Shown piece after piece: positions 26,566 to 36,823 of a DNA stretch of 64,000 nucleotides (within the stretch, counting starts at the first letter, position 1; each line of letters begins with the position of its first letter). This DNA comes from Crocinitomicaceae bacterium (GTDB lineage Bacteria; Bacteroidota; Bacteroidia; Flavobacteriales_D; Crocinitomicaceae). Made by a program: the position numbers and the translations under genes. Where the stretch lies: positions 124,001-188,000 of the forward strand of contig JAQWHI010000018.1 in assembly GCA_029249445.1 (NCBI GenBank). Direction: 5' to 3'. The notes beneath the pieces are model-generated. The model saw nothing but the letters and a program-made list of their open reading frames with translations, ran no database searches and had not been told where the DNA came from.

Positions 26566-26598
26566 TACATTTTAATCAAATACAAAAACCAAAACAAA

Positions 26599-26632
26599 AA
26601 AAACTCCGATGGACCAAACCATCGGAGTTTTA
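26599..26632 (-). terminator. Intrinsic terminator after the TPR gene
   Basis: The perfect stem ACTCCGATGG/CCATCGGAGT with a short loop is followed on the minus strand by T-rich sequence (TTTTTTTGTTTTGG). It separates the gyrA-TPR unit from rpsA. Confidence 0.9.
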
Positions 26633-26648
26633 TCGAATCGTATTTCGT

Positions 26649-27932
26649 TTACTTCGCAGCGTCTAGGCGTGCTTTGTATTGGTTTGCTTTTTCCATGTCT
26701 CCTTTTTTGTAATAGGCTTTCCACAAGATGCGCAATATTCCTTTGTCGTTTGGTGCGTTTTCGATGTATTTCTCGAGTGCAACAATAGAAGCGTCGGTTT
26801 TTTCTTCTGTCATTTTATTCAGTGATGCTTCTCTTGGGTCTCCCACTTTTAAGAAGGCCGCTTGCTGACGCAACTGTGAAGCCCAGTTGTACAGATGCGC
26901 TCCCAGTTGGTATTGCGCATCTACGTAGTCGGGTTTGATCTCTAGTGCTTTGGTAAGCGCCGTTTCTGCCTTTTGATAGGCCTCTGCACAGCTTGCTAGC
27001 TTTTGCGCCTTGATTTCCTCGTCTTCCGTTTCGTCTGCTTCTTTTCGTGCTTGGTCGCCAAGGTTGATGTAAATCGTACCGCTATTGTAGTGCAATTTTT
27101 CATTGTTTGGATCTGTGGCGATAGCATCGCTTAGCGCTTTTTCCGCTCCAGTGGCATTCCCAGCATCGATGTATGCATTGACCAATCCTAGAAGTACTTC
27201 TCTGTCGTTCGGGAATTTTTGCTGTGCTCCCTGCAACAAGGCAATTGAGCGTTCCTCGTTGCCCAGTTTTTTGTGTATGGAAGCTGCAAGTGTGGCACCT
27301 CGAGCACCTTTGTAATCTACTGCAGCCAATTGATCGTACATGCGCGCTGCACCCTCGTTGTTGTCACCATTTTCGTAACCAACTCCGGCGTAATAGATTA
27401 CGGTAGTGTCCAGCACGCCAATGGCATCAAAGTACCGTGCGGCGTATTCGAATAACTCTCCAGCTTCTCCGTAGTTTTTGGCTTCCCATGACATGTCTCC
27501 AAGACGTGTGAAGTAGGCACGCGACTCACGCACTGCATCTTCGATGTCTCTTGTTTTCTTCCCTCCATTTTGGAATCCCATTTTGAATGCTGTGATCGCC
27601 GTATTGAAATGGTCTGCTGAAGTAGCTTCAGTATAAGAGGAATCCATTTTATCAATCATGGCAATCGCCGTGTAGATTTGTCCTTTTTTCAAGAACATTT
27701 TTTGGTCTTCTTTCGTGTCTGGGTGCGCTGCTGCAAGGTCGATGAATTTTTGTGCGACAAGTGCAGATTTCTTCGCTCCTTCGATGTCCATTCCTCTTGG
27801 GTCAAGAAGCATAGGGCGCAGTTTGCCGTATTCAACGGCGGCTGTTGTTACATTTTTCTTTTGTCCGTGAGCAGTAGCTGTCAGCGCCATCAGACCAAGG
27901 ATAAGTGTGTATTGTTTCATTGATCGTTTCAT
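26649..27932 (-). CDS. Secreted or periplasmic tetratricopeptide-repeat protein
   Basis: The 427-residue protein has a signal peptide (MKQYTLILGLMALTATAHGQ). TPR motifs run through the rest, for example AGELFEYAARYFDAIGV, AARMYDQLAAVDYKGARGA, REVLLGLVNAYIDAGNATGAEKAL, EKLHYNSGTIYINLGDQA and YVDAQYQLGAHLYNWA. TPR arrays mediate protein contacts; the partner is unknown. It lies 32 bases behind gyrA on the same strand and shares its terminator, so it is probably cotranscribed. The start may be the first ATG (27932) or MKQY four codons later. Confidence 0.85.
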   Translation of the reverse strand: MKRSMKQYTLILGLMALTATAHGQKKNVTTAAVEYGKLRPMLLDPRGMDIEGAKKSALVAQKFIDLAAAHPDTKEDQKMFLKKGQIYTAIAMIDKMDSSYTEATSADHFNTAITAFKMGFQNGGKKTRDIEDAVRESRAYFTRLGDMSWEAKNYGEAGELFEYAARYFDAIGVLDTTVIYYAGVGYENGDNNEGAARMYDQLAAVDYKGARGATLAASIHKKLGNEERSIALLQGAQQKFPNDREVLLGLVNAYIDAGNATGAEKALSDAIATDPNNEKLHYNSGTIYINLGDQARKEADETEDEEIKAQKLASCAEAYQKAETALTKALEIKPDYVDAQYQLGAHLYNWASQLRQQAAFLKVGDPREASLNKMTEEKTDASIVALEKYIENAPNDKGILRILWKAYYKKGDMEKANQYKARLDAAK

Positions 27933-27964
27933 AATTGTTTTCTCTTTAGATGCGGAACAGTTGA

Positions 27965-30556
27965 TTATTCCACAGCATCATTGTTTTCAATATCCGTGCC
28001 ATTTTCCGTTCCTTCTGTACCTTCGGTAGTTTCAGTTGGTGGAGTTTCGATCACGTTTCCATCTTCATCGACTGTAACAACGTCTTCATCGTCTTCGCTT
28101 CTAGGAACACGAGCAACCGCTGCAATGGCTGATTTTCCTTTGAGGTTGATGAGTTTCACGCCTTGTGCCGCTCTACCCATGGTGCGTATTGAGTCGATAT
28201 GCATTCGTATGGCAACGCCTGCACGTGTGATGATCATTAAATCTTCTTCGTCTGTTACGTTCTTGATTGAAAGCAATTTTCCTGTCTTGTCGGTGACGTT
28301 CAGTGTTTTGACACCTTTTCCGCCTCTGTTTGTGATTCGGTAAACCGGTTCGTTGTCTTCTGGATCATTTAGATACGTCCGTTTGCCGTATCCGTTTTCT
28401 GAAACCACAAGAATGGTCGAGTGGATGTCTTCCACGCAGATCATGCCAATGACTTCGTCGTCCGGTCCTGCGAGCGTTACACCACGCACGCCTGCGGCGT
28501 TTCTACCCATGGATCTCACTTTTTCTTCGTTAAATCGGATGGCACGTCCGTTCGTAGTTGCCAATACAATTTCATTGGATCCGTTTGTGAGTTTTGCTTC
28601 GAGTAATTCGTCATTTTCTCGAATGGTAATGGCATTGATTCCGTTTGATCGAGGTCGAGAATAGGCTTCAAGCGATGTTTTCTTGATGACTCCACGTTTT
28701 GTTGCCATGACAACGAAATTGTTGTCGAGGTATTCTTGATCAGTCAAATCAGTTACCTTGAGGTACGCCTTGATTTTGTCATCTTGTCCGATGTTGAGCA
28801 AGTTTTGTATTGCACGTCCTTTACTGACTTTTGTACCTTCTGGAATTTCGAACACACGCATCCAGAAACACTTTCCTTTCTCTGTAAAGATGAGCAAGTA
28901 GTTGTGGTTTGTTGCAACAAAGAGTTCTTCTAAAAAGTCTTTGTCACGTGTTGTGGAGCCTTTCGATCCCATTCCACCTCTGTTCTGTACCTTGTATTCT
29001 GCGAGACTTGTCCGCTTGATGTATCCAGCATGAGAAATGGTTACGACAACTTCTTCATCTGGGATCAAGTCTTCGATTCTCATTTCGCTTGCAGAGTATT
29101 CAATCTGCGATCTTCTTTCGTCTCCGTATTTGTCTCGAACGTACTCCAATTCCTCTTTGATGATTGCCATTCGACGGTCTTCATTTGCGAGGATGTCTTT
29201 TAAGTCGGCAATCGTTTTCATTAAGTCGTCGTATTCACTACGCAATTTGTCTTGCTCAAGTCCTGTGAGCTGACGCAAACGCATTTCTACGATCGCTCTT
29301 GATTGCACGTCGCTTAATTTGAAGCGTTCGATTAATTTTTCTCGTGCTTCCTCTGGGCTTTTTGAACCACGGATCAATGCGATCACTTCATCGATGTTAT
29401 CGGAAGCAATGATTAGTCCTTCTAAGATGTGTGCACGTTCTTCAGCTTTTCGCAATTCGTACTTTGTTCTTCGCACGATTACATCGTGACGAAATTCAAC
29501 AAAGTTCTCGATCATTTGCTTGAGGTTCAGTAATTCTGGTCGACCTTTAACGAGGCAGATGTTATTTACTGAAAATGAGCTTTGTAGCGCTGTATATTTA
29601 AATAATTTATTTAATACAACATTGGGAATTGCATCCCGCTTGAGTTCGTAAACGATGCGCATTCCATTTCGGTCTGATTCGTCTCTCAAGTCAGAGATTC
29701 CATCAATTTTTTTGTCGTTGACGAGCTCTGCAGTTTTGCGGATCATGTCCGCCTTATTAACTTGGTATGGAATTTCTGTGACGATGATCACTTCTTTTCC
29801 AGATTTTGTTTCTTCAATTTCGGCTTTACCGCGCATCACGATACGTCCTTTTCCTGTGAGGAATGCATCACGAACTCCTTCGTAACCGTAAATGGTTCCT
29901 CCAGTTGGGAAATCGGGTGCTTTCACGTAATTGAGCAATTCTTCAACTTCGATGTCTTTGTTGTCGACATACGCAATTGTTCCATTGACGACCTCTGTGA
30001 GGTTGTGTGGTGCCATATTTGTTGCCATACCAACAGCAATACCACTGGCGCCATTGACCAATAGGTTTGGTATTTTTGTCGGCAGTACCGTTGGTTCCTC
30101 AAGGCTATCGTCAAAGTTGGGCGCGAAATCCACCGTTTCTTTGTCTAAATCACCGAGCATGTCTTCCGCGATTTTTCGAAGGCGTGCCTCTGTGTAACGC
30201 ATCGCTGCCGGACTATCACCATCGATGGATCCGTAATTTCCTTGACCATCAACGAGCGGGTAGCGGAGCGACCACGGTTGCGCCATACGAACCATTGTGT
30301 CGTATACGGAGCTGTCGCCGTGTGGGTGGTATTTACCGAGTACTTCACCCACAATTCTCGCACTTTTCTTGTACGGTCTGTTTGAATAGACGCCAAGGTC
30401 TTGCATTCCGTAGAGCACTCTTCGGTGTACCGGTTTAAAACCATCTCTCACATCGGGAAGGGCTCTTGAAACGATAACGGACATTGAATAGTCAATGTAC
30501 GCCGATTTCATTTCATCCTCTATATTAATCTGGATTATTCTTTCTCCATCTGCCAT
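27965..30556 (-). CDS. gyrA: DNA gyrase subunit A
   Basis: GyrA is the breakage-reunion subunit of gyrase. The 863-residue protein has the catalytic Tyr121 in [10 protein letters not shown]. The quinolone-determining region is [17 protein letters not shown], with the Ser (82) and Asp (86) of the sensitive type. The GyrA box in the C-terminal pinwheel is [12 protein letters not shown], so this is gyrase rather than ParC. Six-blade motifs ([32 protein letters not shown]-like) follow. The last 40 residues are an acidic Glu/Thr tail ([19 protein letters not shown]). gyrB lies at the start of the window on the other strand. Confidence 0.98.
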   Translation of the reverse strand: MADGERIIQINIEDEMKSAYIDYSMSVIVSRALPDVRDGFKPVHRRVLYGMQDLGVYSNRPYKKSARIVGEVLGKYHPHGDSSVYDTMVRMAQPWSLRYPLVDGQGNYGSIDGDSPAAMRYTEARLRKIAEDMLGDLDKETVDFAPNFDDSLEEPTVLPTKIPNLLVNGASGIAVGMATNMAPHNLTEVVNGTIAYVDNKDIEVEELLNYVKAPDFPTGGTIYGYEGVRDAFLTGKGRIVMRGKAEIEETKSGKEVIIVTEIPYQVNKADMIRKTAELVNDKKIDGISDLRDESDRNGMRIVYELKRDAIPNVVLNKLFKYTALQSSFSVNNICLVKGRPELLNLKQMIENFVEFRHDVIVRRTKYELRKAEERAHILEGLIIASDNIDEVIALIRGSKSPEEAREKLIERFKLSDVQSRAIVEMRLRQLTGLEQDKLRSEYDDLMKTIADLKDILANEDRRMAIIKEELEYVRDKYGDERRSQIEYSASEMRIEDLIPDEEVVVTISHAGYIKRTSLAEYKVQNRGGMGSKGSTTRDKDFLEELFVATNHNYLLIFTEKGKCFWMRVFEIPEGTKVSKGRAIQNLLNIGQDDKIKAYLKVTDLTDQEYLDNNFVVMATKRGVIKKTSLEAYSRPRSNGINAITIRENDELLEAKLTNGSNEIVLATTNGRAIRFNEEKVRSMGRNAAGVRGVTLAGPDDEVIGMICVEDIHSTILVVSENGYGKRTYLNDPEDNEPVYRITNRGGKGVKTLNVTDKTGKLLSIKNVTDEEDLMIITRAGVAIRMHIDSIRTMGRAAQGVKLINLKGKSAIAAVARVPRSEDDEDVVTVDEDGNVIETPPTETTEGTEGTENGTDIENNDAVE

Positions 30557-30717
30557 CTTGTCACTAGTTTTATTTTAGCACGGTTTGTGCATGTTAAAAG
30601 CAAGGTTCGAAATTAGTTATTTCACAGAGAAAAAAAGGGCTTTATAAGGTCGATTTACTAACAAAAATCTGTGGAAAATCACTGTTTTGGACTACTTATT
30701 AACAATTTTATTCGTTA

Positions 30718-30725
30718 TATATTTG
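30718..30725 (+). promoter_or_regulatory. -7 element (TATATTTG) upstream of clpC
   Basis: TATATTTG matches TAnnTTTG, about 60 bases before the clpC ATG. No good -33 box is at 19-21 bases. No CtsR-like heptad repeat is evident. The 229-base gap between divergent gyrA and clpC otherwise holds only AT-rich sequence. Confidence 0.5.
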
Positions 30726-30785
30726 TAAGTGGTTTAAATTACCCATTTTTATACTGTATATAATAAGAAGATACACGGAGTTTAT

Positions 30786-33332
30786 ATGGAGGCGAAATTT
30801 TCTCAAAGAGTAAAGGATGTAATCAGTTTCAGTCGCGAAGAAGCATTGCGGTTGGGGAATGATTTTATTGGGGTGGAACACCTGTTGCTGGGTCTCATTC
30901 GAGAAGGAGATGGCAAAGCGATTGTTGTGCTTCAAGAGTTTCATTTGGATCTCAAAATGATTCGTAAAGAAATCGAGCAAAATTTGACTCAGAATTCAGC
31001 AATTGGTTCAAAGAACCTTGCCAACATTCCATTGGTAAAACAAGCAGAGCGTGTGTTGAAATTGACGTACTTGGAGGCAAAGTTGTACAAAAGTCCGATG
31101 ATTGGTACAGAGCACCTGCTGCTCTCTATACTGAAAAACGAAGACAGCGTGGCATGCGCAATATTGAATAAGTACGGTGTGATCTACGAAAATGTGAAAG
31201 ACGAATTAGAAACAATGAAAGACGAAGCAATAACGCCAAGAGCGGAGTTTCCAGGTGGAACGGATCAGGAGGGCGGACAAGGTGGAGGAGAGGAATCCTA
31301 TTCCTCCAAGCGAAAGAGTGATCCAAAATCAAAAACTCCAGTGCTCGACAATTTTGGTCGTGATTTGACCAACATGGCAGAGGCAGGAAGGCTTGATCCA
31401 ATTGTAGGTCGTGAGAAAGAAATTGAACGTGTCAGTCAAATACTGTCGCGAAGAAAAAAGAACAATCCAATTTTGATTGGTGAACCGGGTGTTGGTAAGA
31501 GCGCCATCGCTGAGGGGCTGGCACTGCGCATTGTGCAGCGCAAAGTTTCTCGTGTGTTGTTTAACAAACGAATTGTATCGTTGGATTTGGCTTCTTTAGT
31601 GGCTGGAACAAAATACAGAGGACAGTTTGAGGAGCGCATGAAGGCGGTTATGCAAGAATTAGAGAAAAACAAGGACATCATCTTGTTCATTGACGAAATT
31701 CACACGATCATTGGTGCTGGGGGGGCTTCAGGTTCTTTGGACGCATCAAACATGTTCAAGCCCGCCTTGGCTCGTGGAGAGATGCAGGCCATTGGTGCAA
31801 CTACCTTGGATGAATTCCGACAGCACATCGAAAAAGATGGTGCGCTCGAACGTCGTTTTCAGAAAGTACTCGTTGAACCAACAACGCCTGAAGAAACCCT
31901 GCAAATTTTGAACAACATCAAAGAGCGATATGAAGACCACCACTCAGTGCGGTTTTCTGACGATGCCATTGAAGCTTGTGTGAAATTGACAGAACGTTAC
32001 ATTACGGACCGTCACCTTCCAGACAAGGCAATTGATGCACTCGACGAAGTGGGTTCACGTGTCCACTTGACAAATATCAATGTGCCCAAAGAAATTCTCG
32101 ACGTTGAAGAGAAAATTGAAGCCTTAAAGCTGGAGAAAAACGAAGTAATCAAGTCACAACAATACGAAAAGGCAGCTGAACTGCGCGATGATGAGCGCAA
32201 ATTGCAGGAGGCCCTTGAAAGCGCCAAAGCCAAGTGGGAAGAGGATTCCAAAAACAACCGAGTAGAAGTTACTGAGACCCACGTGGCTGAAGTTGTTTCG
32301 ATGATGTCTGGAGTTCCTGTAACACGTATTTCTGAGTCAGAGACAGGGCGTTTGGCAAATATGGCGGAAGAAATTCAAGACAAGGTAATTGGTCAAGATG
32401 AGGCTGTTGCGAAGGTGGTGAAGGCCATTCAGAGGAACCGTGCGGGACTTAAAGACCCAAACAAGCCGATTGGTTCATTTTTCTTTTTGGGGCCAACAGG
32501 GGTCGGAAAAACGCAATTGGCGAAAGTACTTGCCAAGTGCTTGTTCGATTCTCAAGACTCACTCATTCGAATTGACATGTCCGAATACATGGAGAAATTC
32601 TCAATTTCAAGATTGGTAGGAGCGCCTCCAGGATACGTTGGATACGAAGAAGGAGGGCAGTTGACAGAGAAGGTGCGAAGAAAACCGTATTCGATTATTC
32701 TTTTGGATGAGATTGAAAAAGCACATCCAGATGTGTTCAATTTGTTGCTTCAAGCGCTCGATGATGGGCACATGACAGACGGACTAGGGCGTAAAATCGA
32801 TTTCAAGAATACCATAATTATAATGACGTCCAATATTGGAGCACGTCAATTGGCTGATTTTGGTTCCGGTGTCGGATTTGGCACAAAGGCCCGAGAGGAA
32901 CAACGCGATGAAAATGCAAAATCAGTGATTCAAAATGCACTTCGAAAAGCATTTGCTCCGGAATTCCTCAATCGTATTGACGACATGATTCTGTTCAATT
33001 CATTAAAACGAGAGGACATCCACAAAATTATTGACATTGAATTGGAACTGCTCTACGGTAGAATCAATGAGCTGGGCTACACGATTACAATGACCGAAGC
33101 CGCAAAAGATTTTATTGTTGAAAAGGGCTACGATGAAAAATTCGGCGCTCGTCCATTGAAAAGAGCCATTCAGAAATTTATTGAAGATCCATTGGCTGAG
33201 GAGATTGTAAAGTCAAATTTGCATGAAGGAGATTCAATCAACATGGATATTCAAAAAGATGCATCTGAATTGAAAATAAAAATTAAGAAAGCACAAAGTG
33301 CTAAAAAATCTTCTAACAAGGAGAAGGAGTAA
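30786..33332 (+). CDS. clpC: ATP-dependent Clp protease ATPase subunit ClpC
   Basis: ClpC unfolds proteins and feeds them to ClpP. The 848-residue protein has two N-terminal Clp repeats (residues 1-145: [41 protein letters not shown]). AAA1 has Walker [14 protein letters not shown] and Walker [20 protein letters not shown]-type middle domain ([19 protein letters not shown]) marks it as ClpC. AAA2 has [12 protein letters not shown]. The ClpP-binding loop region lies near [11 protein letters not shown]. Adaptors MecA or McsB are not in the window. Confidence 0.95.
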   Translation: MEAKFSQRVKDVISFSREEALRLGNDFIGVEHLLLGLIREGDGKAIVVLQEFHLDLKMIRKEIEQNLTQNSAIGSKNLANIPLVKQAERVLKLTYLEAKLYKSPMIGTEHLLLSILKNEDSVACAILNKYGVIYENVKDELETMKDEAITPRAEFPGGTDQEGGQGGGEESYSSKRKSDPKSKTPVLDNFGRDLTNMAEAGRLDPIVGREKEIERVSQILSRRKKNNPILIGEPGVGKSAIAEGLALRIVQRKVSRVLFNKRIVSLDLASLVAGTKYRGQFEERMKAVMQELEKNKDIILFIDEIHTIIGAGGASGSLDASNMFKPALARGEMQAIGATTLDEFRQHIEKDGALERRFQKVLVEPTTPEETLQILNNIKERYEDHHSVRFSDDAIEACVKLTERYITDRHLPDKAIDALDEVGSRVHLTNINVPKEILDVEEKIEALKLEKNEVIKSQQYEKAAELRDDERKLQEALESAKAKWEEDSKNNRVEVTETHVAEVVSMMSGVPVTRISESETGRLANMAEEIQDKVIGQDEAVAKVVKAIQRNRAGLKDPNKPIGSFFFLGPTGVGKTQLAKVLAKCLFDSQDSLIRIDMSEYMEKFSISRLVGAPPGYVGYEEGGQLTEKVRRKPYSIILLDEIEKAHPDVFNLLLQALDDGHMTDGLGRKIDFKNTIIIMTSNIGARQLADFGSGVGFGTKAREEQRDENAKSVIQNALRKAFAPEFLNRIDDMILFNSLKREDIHKIIDIELELLYGRINELGYTITMTEAAKDFIVEKGYDEKFGARPLKRAIQKFIEDPLAEEIVKSNLHEGDSINMDIQKDASELKIKIKKAQSAKKSSNKEKE

Positions 33333-33430
33333 AGCTCCGGCAGTTCGCAGATAGCGCACTGATTTTATTAATTAAATACGTGAGGGTTTCTCACTACTTG
33401 CAATTGAGGAGTCTCTCGAGATTCCGATGG

Positions 33431-33461
33431 GCCATCCTAATTTTTGGGTGGCTTTTTTTGT
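33431..33461 (+). terminator. Intrinsic terminator after clpC
   Basis: An imperfect GCCAtCC/GGTGGC stem with an AT-rich loop is followed by T7 and a further long T run. It lies about 100 bases after the clpC stop. Confidence 0.65.
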
Positions 33462-33517
33462 ATTTTTTTTTTTAAGTTTGACTTTTATGCAATCGTATTG
33501 ACAAAAATCATTTAGCT

Positions 33518-35224
33518 ATGATACCCAACCGCTACTTCCCTAGAGCTAAAGCGCTCACATTTAATCATTTATTCTTTTTCATTTTTGTGGGTTGTTTGAC
33601 AACAGTTCATGCGCAAAAAGTGGTCAATTTTAGCTCTAAAAAAATCAGTCAACGTGCCGGTGTTATGTATTATAAAAACAAACTTTACACGGGGGTTGTT
33701 CAGTTTGACAGGGTGAACAATGTGGTTGACCGGACAGTATCTTATGTCAATGGATTGAAAGATGGACAGGCGGTCATTTTTGGAAAGAACAATATGGTTT
33801 CGAAAACTATTATGTACAAAGAAAATTTGGTAAATGGTTTGGCAGAGTCTTTTTTCTTCAACGGAAAATTGCAATCCACAGGGGGGCTAGTTCAGCCTGA
33901 AAAAGGTAGTGATATTCTCTTTAAAGGTACCTGGAAATTCTACGATAAGGAAGGTGTGCTTTTGGGACAGGCAGAATACGTCGACGATAAGATTAAGAGT
34001 GGCACAATGGTCGACTACCACGACAATGAACAAGTGTCCTTAATTGCTGAATACCAAAATTTCAAGCAACATGGTATTTTTAAAACATATACCGAAAAAG
34101 GAGATCTAATCGAAGCTTTAGAGTTTGAGAACGGCGAATTGGGAGGCGCCATGCGGATAGAACTTGATGAAAGCCGAGCTGTTGCAGCTCACATTTTAAA
34201 GAAAAGACAACCGTTGGTGTTTTTTCCATTCAATTATTCCGATAAAAATCTAGGCAGCGATCAAAAAACAATTTTTCCAGATGTCTCCGCAACTTATGCG
34301 ACGGATCATATGAACAATGCTTTGTCTTCGCTCGAACTTAAGGGGGTACACAACATAAGTATGACGAGTTCCTTGAGTCTCAGGAAGGATCACTCTGTCA
34401 GTTTTTGGGCCTATGTCTCTGATAAGTCAAGCTTGGAGTTGTCCATAGGAGGTGGACTGTCGATTGAGCTTTTGGGGGCTTCAAATGTCGTTAATTTTTC
34501 TATTGATCAACAATTGAATTGCGAAATTTCTAATGTCCCAATGAACAAATGGCACCTGTACACGATGTCGTTGAATTATGATATTGATCGTTACTACAAC
34601 CCTATTGTGATTACGACTTTGAGTATCGATAATCGAGAAGTAGGAAAGCTGCAGGGCAACAGGAGAAAAATTAAGCCTTTGTCCTCAGGAGATTCCTCAC
34701 TAAAATTGACATCAAAGGGGGAGGTAAGGATTGATGATGTTCTATTGAATCAAAGGATGAGTAACAGTTTCAAAGCTCTTTATGAGATCAATGCCTCAAA
34801 GGTGAAAGCACTAGAAATTGAAGAGAAAGAACGACAGGCAAGAATCAAAAAACAAAAAGCAATCGATTATTCCAACGCACACAAATACGATAACAAGTGG
34901 TTTACATGGAGCGAAAGGAATACAAAAACATTTACTTTTCAACAAGGATCAGGAAAAGTTTGGGAAGGTTGGAGTATGATTTTTAAGGGCAATGGAAAAG
35001 GTGTGTGGAGGTACAGGTTGCATGCCGGGTTGAGCAGTTCAGCTCCTTTATGGAATTACTTTGAATACAAGCTATTGCCGGGAGGAATGATTGAAATTAC
35101 TTGGAAATCGAAAACGGGATCAGGTCCAATGCGTTACAATGAAAAGGTTACTGTTGAAATCAATAGAGCGAACAAGACGGTATATTTCGACGACAAGAGG
35201 TTTGTGTGCGAGAGTTGCAGGTGA
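33518..35224 (+). CDS. Secreted MORN-repeat protein with a LamG-like middle domain
   Basis: The 568-residue protein has a signal sequence (LFFFIFVGCLTTVHAQ). A block of MORN/YwqK-type repeats spans about 45-210 (YTGVVQFDRVNN, GLKDGQAVIFGKNNMVSKT, NGLAESFFFNGKLQSTGG, HGIFKTYTEKGDLIEALEF). Residues about 235-425 look like a concanavalin/LamG fold (FPFNYSDKN, SLSLRKDHSVSFWAYVSDKS, IDDVLLNQRMSN). A Lys/Glu helix and a C-terminal beta domain (TWSERNTKTFTFQQGSGKVWEG...RFVCESCR) end it. The two terminal Cys (CESC) could form a disulfide. I do not recognise this full combination. It is convergent with murQ, 6 bases apart, without an obvious terminator. Confidence 0.75.
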   Translation: MIPNRYFPRAKALTFNHLFFFIFVGCLTTVHAQKVVNFSSKKISQRAGVMYYKNKLYTGVVQFDRVNNVVDRTVSYVNGLKDGQAVIFGKNNMVSKTIMYKENLVNGLAESFFFNGKLQSTGGLVQPEKGSDILFKGTWKFYDKEGVLLGQAEYVDDKIKSGTMVDYHDNEQVSLIAEYQNFKQHGIFKTYTEKGDLIEALEFENGELGGAMRIELDESRAVAAHILKKRQPLVFFPFNYSDKNLGSDQKTIFPDVSATYATDHMNNALSSLELKGVHNISMTSSLSLRKDHSVSFWAYVSDKSSLELSIGGGLSIELLGASNVVNFSIDQQLNCEISNVPMNKWHLYTMSLNYDIDRYYNPIVITTLSIDNREVGKLQGNRRKIKPLSSGDSSLKLTSKGEVRIDDVLLNQRMSNSFKALYEINASKVKALEIEEKERQARIKKQKAIDYSNAHKYDNKWFTWSERNTKTFTFQQGSGKVWEGWSMIFKGNGKGVWRYRLHAGLSSSAPLWNYFEYKLLPGGMIEITWKSKTGSGPMRYNEKVTVEINRANKTVYFDDKRFVCESCR

Positions 35225-35230
35225 TTGGAA

Positions 35231-36040
35231 TTAGCTATTTTGAGAAGCTACAGCTTTGCGAACACTCCCGAATTCTTTGAGCAAGGCTTCCGCTTTTTCG
35301 TAACTGATGTTTAGAGCGTCTTGAACCATTTTCGTGCCACGGTCTACGAGTTTGTCGTTGCTCAACTGCATGTCAACCATCTGATTTCCTTTCACACGAC
35401 CCAATTTGATCATCAATGAGGTACTCACCATATTTAGAATGAGTTTTTGTGCAGTTCCGGATTTCATTCGTGTGCTTCCGGTGACAAACTCGGGTCCCAC
35501 AACAGCCGTCATTGGAAGTTGAGCGAGCAGTTCGAGTGGAGACTTCGGATTGCAAGAGATGGAACCCGTTAGGAGCCCATTTTCATTGGCTGTTTTGAGC
35601 GCTCCGAGAACGTAGGGTGTCGTTCCTGAAGCTGCGATTCCTACCAACGTATCGTTTGGTGTGATGTCAAATGCTTGTAAATCTTTCCAGCCCTGTTCAG
35701 TATCGTCTTCAGCAAATTCTACTGCTTTTCGAATGGCGCTATCGCCACCAGCTATAATTCCTATTACACTGTTGAAATCCACTCCAAAGGTCGGTGGGCA
35801 TTCACTCGCATCTACAATTCCAAGTCTTCCGCTCGTTCCTGCGCCGATGTAGAACAATCGACCGCCACGGGCCATTCGTTTCGCACAAGCATCGACAAAA
35901 GCTTCGATTTCAGGAATGATTTCCTGCACTGCGAGCGCTACTTTTTGATCCTCCGAGTTAATACCATCAAGCAGCTCTTTCGTTGACATACTTTCTAGGT
36001 TGTCATGGTTTGAGCTGGATTCTGTAATGCGATCGGTCAT
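35231..36040 (-). CDS. murQ: N-acetylmuramic acid 6-phosphate etherase
   Basis: MurQ cleaves the lactyl ether of MurNAc-6-phosphate in cell-wall recycling. The 269-residue protein has the SIS-domain motifs GRLFYIGAGTSGRLGIVDASE, PPTFGVDFNSVIGIIAGG, the catalytic Glu in DASECPPTFG and VGIAASGTTPYV. The MurQ signature GPEFVTGSTRMKSGTAQKL is intact. It is slightly shorter than E. coli MurQ (298). The start overlaps the stop of the phosphoribosyltransferase gene (ATGA), implying coupling, although the two activities are not known to be linked. Confidence 0.94.
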   Translation of the reverse strand: MTDRITESSSNHDNLESMSTKELLDGINSEDQKVALAVQEIIPEIEAFVDACAKRMARGGRLFYIGAGTSGRLGIVDASECPPTFGVDFNSVIGIIAGGDSAIRKAVEFAEDDTEQGWKDLQAFDITPNDTLVGIAASGTTPYVLGALKTANENGLLTGSISCNPKSPLELLAQLPMTAVVGPEFVTGSTRMKSGTAQKLILNMVSTSLMIKLGRVKGNQMVDMQLSNDKLVDRGTKMVQDALNISYEKAEALLKEFGSVRKAVASQNS

Positions 36041-36531
36041 ACCAAGTAGGCTTTGCTGCTGTTTTCTGTCAAATCAACTTTAACGTGCTCCTTGAGTGTT
36101 GTAGACAAGCTCATTCCAACGAAATTTGCCTTGATCGGGAAGCGGCGGTGTTTTCGATCCACCAACGTCAGCGTTTTAATAGCTTTTGTTGGAAATTGTA
36201 AGATTTCTACCAGCGCAAATTGCATCGTTTTTCCAGAATTCAATACATCGTCTACAAGAACAACAAACCCATTTTTCATTTTTTGTTTGTCTATAGAAAG
36301 TTGTACATCTTCAGACCAAGGTTCAGCTTTGTTAATTTTCACCTCAAACAAATGAAGTGTTATCTTCGAATGTTGCTCAATGATTGCACACAACTTTTTG
36401 GCCAAGGTAAAGCCGTTGCCATGAATTCCTCCAATGAAGATTTCCTTTTCTTCAAAACAGTTTTCCAATAGCTGATGCGCCAATCGGTTAATTTTTTGCT
36501 CAATTTGTTGATGTGTGAGTATTTCCTGCAT
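36037..36531 (-). CDS. Phosphoribosyltransferase (type I PRTase fold, PyrR-like)
   Basis: The 164-residue protein has the PRPP-binding loop VVLVDDVLNSGKTMQFAL and a flexible-loop region LFEVKINKAEPWS, defining the PRTase fold. VDRKHRRFPIKANFVGMSLSTTLKEHV resembles PyrR and related uracil/hypoxanthine PRTases (LVDRGHRELPI...VG). The PyrR signature is only partly preserved. The neighbouring carB is divergent and 292 bases away, and no PyrR-type attenuator was evident there. It may be a salvage enzyme rather than a regulator. Confidence 0.82.
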   Translation of the reverse strand: MQEILTHQQIEQKINRLAHQLLENCFEEKEIFIGGIHGNGFTLAKKLCAIIEQHSKITLHLFEVKINKAEPWSEDVQLSIDKQKMKNGFVVLVDDVLNSGKTMQFALVEILQFPTKAIKTLTLVDRKHRRFPIKANFVGMSLSTTLKEHVKVDLTENSSKAYLV

Positions 36532-36737
36532 AATCCATGTGCTGATAGGAGCAAATATAACAAACCTTGTGTTTCCGTTACCTTCAGTTCATTGCTTTTC
36601 TCTATTCTTTTTTTGAGGTCGCTATTTTTTGTAAAAACATGTGCATTAATTTGTTCTTAAAAGCCCTATTTAAAGGGGGTTTTAAGAGTTATGCACGTTG
36701 ATTGTTAAAAACATCAATAAAACATATTAAAAAAGGC

Positions 36738-36768
36738 TTTAGCGGTTGTATTTATTGTACTAAATTTG
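36738..36768 (+). promoter_or_regulatory. Promoter of carB (TTTA-N19-TAAATTTG)
   Basis: The -7 box TAAATTTG (36761-36768) matches TAnnTTTG. A near-consensus -33 TTTA lies exactly 19 bases upstream. The carB ATG is about 55 bases downstream. The region 36532-36737 holds no gene. It contains an inverted pair AAGCCCTATTTAAA/TTTAAAGGGGGTTTTAAG around 36660-36690 of unclear role. Confidence 0.6.
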
Positions 36769-36823
36769 CGTTCAATTTGGCGCGTAAGATTCGCGTAAGT
36801 TGAACCCCTTAATAGTGCATATA

